This document shows positions 17,988 to 26,378 of a stretch of DNA of 64,000 nucleotides, one piece after another. The translations under genes were made by a program, and so were the position numbers. The DNA comes from Nostoc sp. FACHB-973 (GTDB taxonomy: Bacteria; Cyanobacteriota; Cyanobacteriia; Cyanobacteriales; Nostocaceae). The stretch spans positions 1-64,000 of the forward strand of contig NZ_JACJSJ010000023.1 in assembly GCF_014698115.1 (NCBI RefSeq). The letters are read 5' to 3'. How positions within the stretch are numbered: the stretch's first letter is position 1; each line of letters begins with the position of its first letter. The notes below the pieces were generated by a model. The model ran no database searches. It had not been told where the DNA came from and saw only the letters and a list, made by a program, of their open reading frames with translations.

Positions 17988-20111
17988 CTAAGTAGTAGAA
18001 ACTTCTAATTCACCATCGAGATGCGTAACTTCCCATTGGGTTTGTTCGCCATTGCGCCAAAATCGCAATCCCACCGCAGCATCTCCCACGGACAAATTTG
18101 TGATTTCTAAATCGGGTAAGAAATCTGGTAGATTCGGCTGTACTTTTAACTGTTGTTTTGAAGCATCAGCTTCGAGTCCTAAAATAGTACGAATGAGTAA
18201 GGAAATTGAACCAGCAGCCCAAGCTTGGGGTATATTAGCGTCTGGGTAGGGGACTGGAAAGTTATTATCTTGGCGTTCAATTCCCGCAAACAATTCTGGC
18301 ATTCGCCCAGCTTGAAAATAACTAGCAGCAGTAAAGATACCCTCAGCAATGCGGTTAGCTTCTTGGTGATAGCCATACTTTTTTAATCCAGCCGCGATGA
18401 TCGAGTTATCATGAGGCCAAACACTACCCCGTTGATAACTAATCGGGTTATAAGCTGGATTTTGAGATGAAAGAGTCCGTACACCCCAACCACACCACAT
18501 ATCTGGCTGAAAAAGTCGGTTAACCAGCTTTTTTGCTCGTTCCTGTGGGACAATACCAGACCATAGTAGATGACCAGGATTTGAGGTAATTGATTGAATT
18601 TGCTGCTTTTTATCGTCTAATCCTAAACAGTAAAAGCCAACTGAATCCATCCAAAAGCGATCGTTGAATCGTTGATAAAGTTCTTCGGCTTTTTGACGTA
18701 GCTTTTTGGCTTGCTCTTTTTCGCCCCAAACTTCATAAATTACAGCTGCCCTCAGCCACGCATCATAAACGTAGCCTTGAACTTCACACAAAGCGATTGG
18801 CGGCTCAACTAACTGCCCATCGGGGTAAACTATTGCATCACCCGAATCTTTCCAGCCTTGATTGCGTAATCCTTTTGAGGAACGAGTTAAATACTCAACA
18901 AACCCATCTCCGTCAAAGTCGCCGTATTTGTCAATCCAACTTAGTGCCTTTTCCAGTGGCACTCGACACTCATCAAGCATACTGACATCAGCATTCCAGT
19001 TATAGGCTTCAGCTAAAGTAACAATCCACAGAATGGTAGTATCTACTGTTCCGTAGTAGGGATGATATGGAAGTAAGTTTAATGTGGTTAACTCATCGCG
19101 GCGCATTTCGTGCAGCATTTTGCCCGGTTGGGCATCGTGCCAATCATCCAACTCAGTTGCTTGGAGTTGAGCCAGTTTGAGTAACGTGCCACGGGCAAAT
19201 TCATGATAAACTGCGATCGCTTGCAAGCTAGCAATTATTGAGTCACGTCCAAAAACGGCAACAAACCAGGGAATACCAGCAGCAGGCATCCAAAATTGAT
19301 GTCCATTATCATCCACTTCAATGCGTAGCGCTCCCATATCTGCGATCGCTTGCTGATAGTATTCAGCAATTTCAGCATTAGACGAGCGCAACTTTGTCGC
19401 ATTCATCAGAAATTCATCCCTAACCTTTCCTGCTTTCGTACTGTGAGGCACAGCGCAGGTATTTTGAGGTTTGAAAATATTTCCATCGGCTAAAGCTGTA
19501 AAATTGACACAACTGTGCCATGTTTTCCCAGGAGCAATGACCACATCAAACATTAAACGACCATTGGCATAGCGTGGCTCAGAATTACCACAAACTGGCT
19601 CAATCACAATACCTCGCAAGAAAGAGCCGTTGCGATATTCAGTAGTGAGTACAGCATTTTCCCATCTGGTTTGTATTTCACCTCGCGTTAATATTTGCTG
19701 TGATTTGACATCAAAAATATCTGCGAAATCAGAACGCACAGCTAGCATTAATTGAAACTTAACAGTTTCATTATGATAGTTAGTTATATCAATATCTTCA
19801 TGCATTCCTTCCACAATATCGCGCCGAACGGTTACAAGCAAACTACCAGCAGGTAAAGAGCCGTTGATAATAGAAAGTTGTGGGTTAGTGAATTGGTAAA
19901 GTGCATTATGATGCGTGATATTGCTAGAGGCTAACAGCGAAAGTCGGCAGCGATTAAGAGAAATTTCGTAGTAAGAAATTAGCCGTGTGTCCCAAACAAA
20001 AAAACCTTGAGGTAAATTCTCGTCGATAGAACCATCACTAGCCGTTACTAAAAAAGAAGAACCATCGTTAATGGTTATCAAACCCGAATTGACAGTAACT
20101 TTTGTAGGCAT
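17988..20111 (-). CDS. Amylo-alpha-1,6-glucosidase (glycogen debranching type)
   Basis: About 707 residues from ATG at 20111 (a TTG two codons upstream is less likely). An N-terminal beta domain (DGSIDENLPQGFFVWDTRLIS, about 25-45) is the glycogen-debranching N-terminal domain. An alpha-toroid glucosidase domain starts near 270 with GIPWFVAVFGRDSIIASLQ, and includes QGWKDSGDAIVYPDG and PISYQRGSVWPHDNSIIA. These match the bacterial/archaeal GDE_C group. It probably hydrolyses alpha-1,6 branches or related glucosides in the cytoplasm; some relatives act on sucrose- or mannosylglycerate-like compounds instead. On the same strand as the permease, CDF and glucoamylase genes with short gaps, so one long operon is possible. 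Confidence 0.82.
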   Translation of the reverse strand: MPTKVTVNSGLITINDGSSFLVTASDGSIDENLPQGFFVWDTRLISYYEISLNRCRLSLLASSNITHHNALYQFTNPQLSIINGSLPAGSLLVTVRRDIVEGMHEDIDITNYHNETVKFQLMLAVRSDFADIFDVKSQQILTRGEIQTRWENAVLTTEYRNGSFLRGIVIEPVCGNSEPRYANGRLMFDVVIAPGKTWHSCVNFTALADGNIFKPQNTCAVPHSTKAGKVRDEFLMNATKLRSSNAEIAEYYQQAIADMGALRIEVDDNGHQFWMPAAGIPWFVAVFGRDSIIASLQAIAVYHEFARGTLLKLAQLQATELDDWHDAQPGKMLHEMRRDELTTLNLLPYHPYYGTVDTTILWIVTLAEAYNWNADVSMLDECRVPLEKALSWIDKYGDFDGDGFVEYLTRSSKGLRNQGWKDSGDAIVYPDGQLVEPPIALCEVQGYVYDAWLRAAVIYEVWGEKEQAKKLRQKAEELYQRFNDRFWMDSVGFYCLGLDDKKQQIQSITSNPGHLLWSGIVPQERAKKLVNRLFQPDMWCGWGVRTLSSQNPAYNPISYQRGSVWPHDNSIIAAGLKKYGYHQEANRIAEGIFTAASYFQAGRMPELFAGIERQDNNFPVPYPDANIPQAWAAGSISLLIRTILGLEADASKQQLKVQPNLPDFLPDLEITNLSVGDAAVGLRFWRNGEQTQWEVTHLDGELEVSTT

Positions 20112-20203
20112 TTTCAATTAACCAATTCTGTGGCTTTAATTCCCCCGCTGACAACAAGCGGCACGTTTTCTGGCTCTTTTCAGATCCCACTTACAAAACT
20201 TAA

Positions 20204-20257
20204 GTACGAATTACGAATTACGTTAGCGTAGCGGGGCGTAGCCCATTACGAATTATC
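20204..20257. repeat. AATTACG heptamer repeats split by a GC-rich palindrome
   Basis: Tandem units of AATTACG (GTACGAATTACGAATTACG, 20204-20222) are followed by a GC-rich interspersed repeat (TTAGCGTAGCGGGGCGTAGC, from 20223). A further unit TTACGAATTAT runs up to the stop codon of the SDR gene. It looks like one repeat type inserted into another. Confidence 0.65.
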
Positions 20258-21070
20258 TTAACCATTCTCTGTAAAACCCGGATACAAAGTCATCCCACCA
20301 TCTACAAAGAGTGTTGTACCGTTGACATAATCAGAGTCATCAGAAGCCAACCAAACTGCTGCTTTGGCGATATCTTCTACATCACCCACACGTTTTGCTG
20401 GAATCAATTTTAGTAACTTCGCCTCTGCTTGTGGGGTATCCCAAGCTGATTTGTTAATTGGGGTTTTAATTGCACCAGGAGCAATACTATTAACACGAAT
20501 TTTGTGAGGGGCAAGTTCTTGGGCAATACTTTGCATCATCATATTTATACCGCCCTTACTAGTAGCATAATTGACGTGGCCAGCCCAGGGAATTACCTGA
20601 TGTACGGAACTCATACAAATAATCTTACCTGCCGCACAAGAAATATCAGGCTTCACACCTCGACGCAAGAATTCCTTCGCAGCTTCCCTAGCACACAAGA
20701 ATTGTCCCGTTAGATTTATCCCAATCACTGCATTCCATTGATCGAGAGTCATATCGATAAATGCTGAGTCTTTTTGAATGCCCGCATTACTTACTAAAAT
20801 ATCAATAGTGCCAAATTCTTGAAGCGTTTTGCTAAACATTGCCTTTACTTGGTCTTCTTTACTGACATCGGCTTGAATAGCGAATGCTTCTCCATTAGCA
20901 GCTTTGATATCATCGACAATCTTTTGGGCTTCTTCAGCTTCAGAATGGTAATTGATAACGACTGCTGCACCTGATGCAGCCAAATAGCGAGCTATAGCTT
21001 CACCAATTCCAGAACTAGCACCCGTCACAAGTGCTTTTTGACCTTTAAGTAGGTAAGGGGAATAACTCAT
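20258..21070 (-). CDS. SDR-family oxidoreductase, glucose 1-dehydrogenase-like
   Basis: A protein of 270 residues with a classical short-chain dehydrogenase pattern: TGASSGIG cofactor motif (about 17-24), NAG (about 95-97), catalytic serine in MSSVHQ, and Y-x3-K in NYATSKGG. The overall sequence, including PGAIKTPIN and the C-terminal GGMTLYPGF, is closest to Bacillus-type NAD(P) glucose 1-dehydrogenases. It would oxidise glucose to gluconolactone. The extension in the middle (RRGVKPDISCAAGKI) is slightly longer than usual. It lies upstream of the debranching enzyme on the same strand, fitting glucose use. ATG start. Confidence 0.83.
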   Translation of the reverse strand: MSYSPYLLKGQKALVTGASSGIGEAIARYLAASGAAVVINYHSEAEEAQKIVDDIKAANGEAFAIQADVSKEDQVKAMFSKTLQEFGTIDILVSNAGIQKDSAFIDMTLDQWNAVIGINLTGQFLCAREAAKEFLRRGVKPDISCAAGKIICMSSVHQVIPWAGHVNYATSKGGINMMMQSIAQELAPHKIRVNSIAPGAIKTPINKSAWDTPQAEAKLLKLIPAKRVGDVEDIAKAAVWLASDDSDYVNGTTLFVDGGMTLYPGFTENG

Positions 21071-21652
21071 AATACTTTTTCAGAATTTTTGCTATGTATT
21101 TTCATTTGCAAAGTTTGAGGATAGCTGATATTGAAAACTTATGATTGAATCCAAATTGAAGCAAGCTGTCCTACGTTGAAATTTTTATACTAATTACAAA
21201 TTTTGCTTATGTGTTTAATTTTTGACAGCTGTTTTGATGATTCTGGCATTACTTTAGAGGTTTGCAAGAATGAACGCTTCTAGCCATTGGAATAATAAAT
21301 ATCTCTACCGAAAGAACTATAAAAATTTCATCAGGATTTCATTATTGGATGAAATCTTTAAAGGATGAAGTAAATGAAGAGGAAAAGGTCAGGCAGCAGG
21401 GGGAAAACCCCATAAATAAATTTATTACAATTGGAAATTGGAGGAATTTAGCTAACAGGAAATCATAATTTATTTTTAGATAAGTCATCCCTAAGATAGT
21501 AGCTTTTTGCTCTATCTTTTAGATATTGATTGTTATGAATTCTAAATCTTGTCAGCATCTGCAAAATTCAAAATCTCCAAACGGTCAATACTGAATTTTA
21601 TTTTTACAAAATGACTAAGTAATTACAGCACTTGATACCCAAGGAAAAAGCG
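21071..21652. promoter_or_regulatory. Divergent control region for SDR and oxidase operons
   Basis: A gap of about 580 bases between divergent transcription units. It contains a perfect inverted repeat GATTTCAT-TATTGG-ATGAAATC at 21335-21356, not followed by a T-run, so it is more likely an operator or structural site than a terminator. No credible reading frame was found. Confidence 0.45.
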
Positions 21653-22147
21653 ATGTCTGCCTTACCTCTCAATAGCCAGAATCTACCATACCCCGATCCT
21701 TTGCACCCAATTATCGTTCACTTTGTAATCGCAATGGTGCTTTTTTCTTTCGTGTGCGATGTTCTAGGCTATTTCACCCGTAACGTGCGTTTATTTGAGG
21801 TGAGTTTTTGGAATATGTTTGTTGCTGCGATCGCAATTTTCTTAGCAATTATCTTTGGCCAGTTTGAAGCAGGACTAGCCCAAGTCCAGAAAGCAGCCCA
21901 GTCAACGCTGAATTATCATACCGTCTTGGGTTGGTCATTGGCGGCGATGGTTGCGGCGATCGCAGCTTGGCGTTTTGTAATTCGTAGCCGCAGCCCCCGA
22001 AGATTACCGCCTGCTTACTTGGGGGCTGCAACATTTTTAGTCTGTCTAGTGTTTTTGCAAGTGTATTTGGGGAGTAAACTGTTTTGGGTGTATGGGTTGC
22101 ACGTCGAACCTGTAGTTCAAGCCATGAAACAGGGAGTTTCACCATGA
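21653..22147 (+). CDS. DUF2231 membrane protein, first of pair
   Basis: 164 residues from ATG at 21653, chosen over a TTG at 21632 because AAGGA sits 8-10 bases upstream. It has four membrane segments. The N-terminal motif YPDPLHPIIVHFVIAM carries the HP-x2-VH histidine pair of DUF2231 proteins. The family is of unknown function but often precedes haem-copper oxidase genes; the paired histidines suggest haem or metal binding (inference). First gene of the alternative oxidase operon; its stop overlaps the next start by ATGA. Confidence 0.8.
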   Translation: MSALPLNSQNLPYPDPLHPIIVHFVIAMVLFSFVCDVLGYFTRNVRLFEVSFWNMFVAAIAIFLAIIFGQFEAGLAQVQKAAQSTLNYHTVLGWSLAAMVAAIAAWRFVIRSRSPRRLPPAYLGAATFLVCLVFLQVYLGSKLFWVYGLHVEPVVQAMKQGVSP

Positions 22148-22737
22148 ACTCGCAACTGATTGAGCAGTTGAGATTGCGGTTGGGTGCTAACGGATTACCC
22201 TACGAGATTCCTATACATCCGCAGTTAGTACATCTAACGCTGGGTTTGTTCATCATTGCCATCATTTTTGATATAGCAGGAGTGTTGTTTTCTTTAGAAA
22301 AACCAATTTTCAAATTTTTGGGATTGGCTGCCATTCGTTCTAGCTTTTTTGATGTCGGTTGGTACAACCTCATAGCAGCAGGTGGTATCACATTTTTCAC
22401 GGTTGCGGCTGGTTTTTTTGAGCTACTTTTGGCAAATCCACCAGTCGATCAAAAGAGCGCTTGGGGGTTGAGTGCTGGTTGGACAATGCTTTTACATGGT
22501 TTGGGTGGCATTTTGCTGTTGGGGATTATTGTCGCCATGACTGTATGGAGAGGTTTGCAACGCTATCGCTGGCGGAAGGATGCTTCTAGACAAGTACAGT
22601 GGAGTTACTTGTTAGCGGGGATTGCAATACTAGGCATATTATTCGTTCACGGAACATTGGGGGCGCAATTGGGAGAAGAATTTGGGATTCATGTTACTGC
22701 TGCTAATAGCATTGCCAAAAATGGTTACAGCAAATAA
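22144..22737 (+). CDS. DUF2231 membrane protein, second of pair
   Basis: 197 residues from ATG at 22144, which overlaps the preceding stop codon (ATGA), so translation is coupled. It is a paralogue of the preceding protein, with the same opening motif (YEIPIHPQLVHLTLGLF) and four to five membrane segments, but slightly longer. The tandem pair next to coxB, coxA and coxC is the arrangement seen at third-type (ARTO) oxidase loci in Nostoc relatives. A role in assembly or electron delivery to the oxidase is inferred only from position. Confidence 0.8.
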   Translation: MNSQLIEQLRLRLGANGLPYEIPIHPQLVHLTLGLFIIAIIFDIAGVLFSLEKPIFKFLGLAAIRSSFFDVGWYNLIAAGGITFFTVAAGFFELLLANPPVDQKSAWGLSAGWTMLLHGLGGILLLGIIVAMTVWRGLQRYRWRKDASRQVQWSYLLAGIAILGILFVHGTLGAQLGEEFGIHVTAANSIAKNGYSK

Positions 22738-22761
22738 TTAAACGAGAATTTACTGAATTTT

Positions 22762-23676
22762 ATGTTTAGTGTTTTTGAATATGTATTAATAGCGGTTTAT
22801 GTAGCAGTGTTGCTCGTCGTCAGTCGATGGATTGGCCAGCAGGCGTTTTCTTGGATGCCTCCCCAAGCTACAGCAGAAGCACAACGGGTAGATGATTTAT
22901 TTAGTTTCTTAGTCTCAATTGGAGCATTTATCTTGCTTGGGCTAATTGGCGTTATGGTTTATGCGATCGCATTCCATCGCGCCCCCCCAGAAGACTACAC
23001 CGAGGGACACCCCTCTAGAGGTGATGCGAAGCTAGAAATATTGTGGACAGCAACCCCAACTTTGTTAGTAGTTTGGATTGCTTTTCAAAGCTTCAATATT
23101 TATCAGCAGTTAAATATTTTAGGTTTAAACCAAATCGTGCATTTGCATACACCCATAGAATCTGCCTCCGCCGCAACCATCAGCGATGCCCCCAAACCTG
23201 CATCTGAAACTATTGATGTTTTCGTTAAGCAGTGGGATTGGTCTTTTCGTTATCCAAATAATGTTACTAGCAATCAACTGCATCTGCCTATTAATCAAAG
23301 CACTCGCTTAAATTTGCAAGCCCAAGATGTAATTCACGGTTTCTACGTCCCTGAGTTTCGTTTAAAGCAGGATATTATTCCAGGGCGAGACATTGATATT
23401 GTGCTAACGCCCACTCGCCCAGGCAAATATCGGCTGAAAGATTCTCAATTTAGCGGCACTTACTTTGCCTTAATAGAAACGGATGTATACGTTGAATCCC
23501 TCGATCAATATAATCAGTGGCTCACGCAAACTGCGAATGGCGAACAAACCCCTGTAAATCAGGCAGTTGCCGAAAATATCCAACCACCAAAAACATTGTT
23601 TAATAGCGGCTGGTATACCGTCACACCTGCTCAACCTGGCATTGCCAATAAAAGGAAGCAAAATAATGACACATGA
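22762..23676 (+). CDS. coxB: Haem-copper oxidase subunit II lacking CuA (ARTO type)
   Basis: A protein of 304 residues. Two N-terminal membrane helices (about 6-25 and 48-70) are followed by a periplasmic or lumenal cupredoxin domain (about 150-245). The conserved VIHGFYVPEFR with H192 is present. The CuA loop C-S-E-x-C-G-x-x-H-x-x-M is replaced by DSQFSGTYFALI (227-238), so both cysteines, the second histidine and the methionine are gone. Without CuA the enzyme cannot take electrons from cytochrome c in the usual way. It should use quinol, as proposed for the alternative respiratory terminal oxidase. The gene overlaps coxA by 11 bases. Confidence 0.9.
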   Translation: MFSVFEYVLIAVYVAVLLVVSRWIGQQAFSWMPPQATAEAQRVDDLFSFLVSIGAFILLGLIGVMVYAIAFHRAPPEDYTEGHPSRGDAKLEILWTATPTLLVVWIAFQSFNIYQQLNILGLNQIVHLHTPIESASAATISDAPKPASETIDVFVKQWDWSFRYPNNVTSNQLHLPINQSTRLNLQAQDVIHGFYVPEFRLKQDIIPGRDIDIVLTPTRPGKYRLKDSQFSGTYFALIETDVYVESLDQYNQWLTQTANGEQTPVNQAVAENIQPPKTLFNSGWYTVTPAQPGIANKRKQNNDT

Positions 23677-25342
23677 TTTTAGTCAAGAAATTACCGGGGA
23701 TCAAGAATCGAAAAATTACCAGAACCAGCAGGGTAATACTTGGCGGCAATATTTCAGCTTCAACACCGATCATAAGGTGATTGGAATTCAGTACATGGTG
23801 ATGACCTTCATTTTCTTCCTGATTGGCGGGCTGTTGGCGATGCTGATTCGGGCTGAGTTGCTCACCCCAGAATCAAATTTGGTCGATCGCCCGCTTTATA
23901 ACGGTTTGTTCACCATGCACGGGACAATCATGATTTTCCTGTGGATTATTCCCTTCAATGCAGGTCTTTCTAACTATTTAGTACCGCTAATGATTGGAGC
24001 GCGGGATATGGCTTTTCCCTTGCTCAACGCCATCTCGTTTTGGATTTTACCACCAGCAGGTCTTTTACTACTGTCTAGTTTCTTCCTACCAAACGGAACT
24101 GCACAATCTGGCTGGTGGTCTTATCCGCCAATTAGTCTGCAAATTCCAGGCGGTGAACTGATTAACGGTGAATTTATTTGGATAGTCAGTTTAGTTTTAA
24201 TAGGCATCTCTTCAATTATGGGGGCTGTCAACTTTGTGACAACCATCTTTTGGATGCGCGCCCCAGGAATGACATTTTTTCGGATGCCCGTGTTTGTTTG
24301 GTCGGTTCTCAGTGCCCAGTTATTGCAACTGATTAATTTACCTGCCTTGACGGGTGCATTGATCCTACTGTTGCTTGACCTATCCGTTGGTACACAATTC
24401 TTTAAACCGGATGGGAATGGCGATCCGATCATTTACCAACACCTATTTTGGTTCTACTCTCACCCAGCAGTTTATATCATGGCACTACCAGCCTTCGGTA
24501 TTTTTGCTGAGGTTTTACCTGCATTTTCTCGCAATCCCCTATTTGGTTATCGGTCAGTTGCGATCGCCACATTAGGTATTGCTGCGATCAGCATTTTCGT
24601 TTGGGCACATCACATGTTCACCAGTGCGACCCCTGGTTGGATGCGGATGACCTTCATGGCTACTTCAATGTTAGTTGCCATACCCACAGGTATTAAAGCC
24701 TTCGCTTGGACAGCCACCATCTGGAGGAGCAAGCTACATCTAGAGACACCAATGCTGTTTGCAATGGGAGGTGCAGCCATGTTTATTTTTGGCGGTGTTA
24801 CTGGTGTAATGCTTGCTGCCACGCCATTTGATATCCACGTTAATAATACTTACTTTGTTGTGGGACACTTCCACTACATCGTTTTTAACACGATTACAAT
24901 GGCAATCTTCGCGGCAATTTACTACTGGTTTCCCAAGATAACTGGAAGAATGTATGCTGAGGGTTGGGGCAAGTTGCATTTTTGGCTGACCTTTATTCCT
25001 GCCAATATTACCTTTTTCTCCATGCACCCATTAGGTTTACAAGGGATGCTACGCCGAGTTTCTTCCTACGACCCACAGTATCAAGGATGGAACGTCATCG
25101 CTAGCTTGGCTTCATTTTTACTAGGAGCATCCACACTGCCTTTTATTGCTAACATCGTAGGCTCTTGGCTTTACGGGCCGCGTGCAGTTGACAATCCTTG
25201 GCACGCTAGTGGATTGGAATGGACAACCTCTTCACCACCTCCGCGAGATAACTTTGAAGAGATTCCAATTGTCACAAGACCTCCTTATGACTACGGCAAT
25301 CCAAAGTACTCAGTAATCGAAAATTCTAACAACATTGAGTAA
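23666..25342 (+). CDS. coxA: Haem-copper oxidase subunit I
   Basis: 558 residues from ATG at 23666, preceded by AAAAGGAAG and overlapping the end of coxB. It has twelve membrane helices. All metal ligands are present: H85 (low-spin haem, FTMHGT), H266 and Y270 (SHPAVY, CuB and its cross-linked Tyr), H315-H316 (AHHMF, CuB), and H401 and H403 (VGHFHY, high-spin and low-spin haem). The helix VI sequence YSHPAVY lacks the Glu of XGHPEV, as in A2-type oxidases, where Tyr-Ser is thought to replace it in the D channel. It reduces oxygen to water and pumps protons. Confidence 0.93.
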   Translation: MTHDFSQEITGDQESKNYQNQQGNTWRQYFSFNTDHKVIGIQYMVMTFIFFLIGGLLAMLIRAELLTPESNLVDRPLYNGLFTMHGTIMIFLWIIPFNAGLSNYLVPLMIGARDMAFPLLNAISFWILPPAGLLLLSSFFLPNGTAQSGWWSYPPISLQIPGGELINGEFIWIVSLVLIGISSIMGAVNFVTTIFWMRAPGMTFFRMPVFVWSVLSAQLLQLINLPALTGALILLLLDLSVGTQFFKPDGNGDPIIYQHLFWFYSHPAVYIMALPAFGIFAEVLPAFSRNPLFGYRSVAIATLGIAAISIFVWAHHMFTSATPGWMRMTFMATSMLVAIPTGIKAFAWTATIWRSKLHLETPMLFAMGGAAMFIFGGVTGVMLAATPFDIHVNNTYFVVGHFHYIVFNTITMAIFAAIYYWFPKITGRMYAEGWGKLHFWLTFIPANITFFSMHPLGLQGMLRRVSSYDPQYQGWNVIASLASFLLGASTLPFIANIVGSWLYGPRAVDNPWHASGLEWTTSSPPPRDNFEEIPIVTRPPYDYGNPKYSVIENSNNIE

Positions 25343-25359
25343 GGAATTAGACCAATTTT

Positions 25360-25394
25360 AATTACGAATTACGAATTACGAATTACGAATTATG
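25360..25394. repeat. Tandem AATTACG heptamers reaching the coxC start
   Basis: Five consecutive 7-base units: four AATTACG, then AATTATG, whose last three bases are the coxC start codon. No Shine-Dalgarno sequence remains between the repeat and the start. Such short tandem heptamers are typical of Nostoc-like genomes. Confidence 0.8.
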
Positions 25395-26051
25395 CGTCGT
25401 ACTCATATAGATGAAAGTCCAATCCGTTTTGATCTCTGGCGGCGACGCTTACCAAATTGGTTACAGCGCTTCCTACCAAGTGGTGGCGGCAGTCATGAAG
25501 ATCATCATGGTAAAGGAATGTTCGGATTTACCGTCTTCCTGCTGTCAGAAAGCATCATTTTTTTGAGTTTTATCTTTACTTATGTTGCTCTACGACTGAA
25601 TACCACTAACTGGCTACCACCTGGTATTTCGGGGCCGGAATTATCTACATCTGTGATTAGTAATACGGTTGTATTACTTTCTAGCAGCTTTGTCATTCAG
25701 CCAGCAGAAAATGCCCTTAAGCATAATCAACTAACTAAGTTTCGTTGGCTATGGCTAATAACGATCGCAATGGGGAGTTACTTCTTAGTTGGTTTGCTAA
25801 TTGAGTGGAAAAATCTCGATTTCAAGATTACTACAGGATTAGTTGGTTCGACATTTTACTTACTAACAGGCTTCCACGGTCTACACGTCCTGGCTGGTGT
25901 TGTGCTTCAGATAATTATGCTGATTCGTTCATTCATCCCAGGCAACTATAATAAAACTCACTTCGGGACAAGTGCGACTACTCTTTTTTGGCACTTTGTT
26001 GATGTAGTTTGGGTCTTTCTTTTCTCGCTTCTCTACCTTTGGCGGGCATAA
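25392..26051 (+). CDS. coxC: Haem-copper oxidase subunit III
   Basis: A protein of 219 residues with five membrane helices after a charged N-terminus. Conserved features are the helix with FLLSESIIFLSFIFTYVALR (Glu of the family), LTGFHGLHVLAGV (about 160-172) and the closing HFVDVVWVFLFSLLYLW. It is the third core subunit of the oxidase. The start codon lies at the end of a heptamer array, so ribosome recruitment must differ from the upstream genes. The N-terminus is rich in His (GGGSHEDHHGKGMFG), which could bind metal. It follows coxA by 50 bases. Confidence 0.9.
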   Translation: MRRTHIDESPIRFDLWRRRLPNWLQRFLPSGGGSHEDHHGKGMFGFTVFLLSESIIFLSFIFTYVALRLNTTNWLPPGISGPELSTSVISNTVVLLSSSFVIQPAENALKHNQLTKFRWLWLITIAMGSYFLVGLLIEWKNLDFKITTGLVGSTFYLLTGFHGLHVLAGVVLQIIMLIRSFIPGNYNKTHFGTSATTLFWHFVDVVWVFLFSLLYLWRA

Positions 26052-26088
26052 AAAATTCAGAAATTCCAGTATTTTAAGGAGTAATGTG

Positions 26089-26334
26089 ATGAATCTATTC
26101 TTGCAAGAAATACCAGCCTCAGAACGTGCCCCAAAAACAATTCAAGAAACTCCAGCACCAAGTCAAGATCCATTAATTGCACGCGGATTACAAAAAGAGC
26201 AATATGCTGGCATTATTGGCCTAGCGATCGCTGTAATTGCTGCTGTGGGATTTTTTAGTCGCAGAGTGGAATATGCTATTGGATTTGCTGTGTTCCTCAG
26301 TGCTATTTTGATAGCTTTGTTTTTATTCATCTAG
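26089..26334 (+). CDS. Small two-helix membrane protein in oxidase operon
   Basis: 81 residues from ATG at 26089 (a GTG one codon upstream is possible). An upstream AAGGAG at about 26077 fits as ribosome site. A polar, proline-rich N-terminus (about 1-38) is followed by two hydrophobic segments, LIGLAIAVIAAVGFF-like and AIGFAVFLSAILIALFLFI. Its size and position after coxC suggest a small accessory or subunit-IV-like component of the oxidase, but it has no recognisable domain. Confidence 0.65.
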   Translation: MNLFLQEIPASERAPKTIQETPAPSQDPLIARGLQKEQYAGIIGLAIAVIAAVGFFSRRVEYAIGFAVFLSAILIALFLFI

Positions 26335-26378
26335 TAAAGCTTTCATTATCTGATTTAACAAGATTTACGAGGGATTTT

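Noticed and set aside
25360-25394. Heptamer array as CRISPR-like repeats
   Set aside because: Units are contiguous without spacers; a simple tandem repeat.
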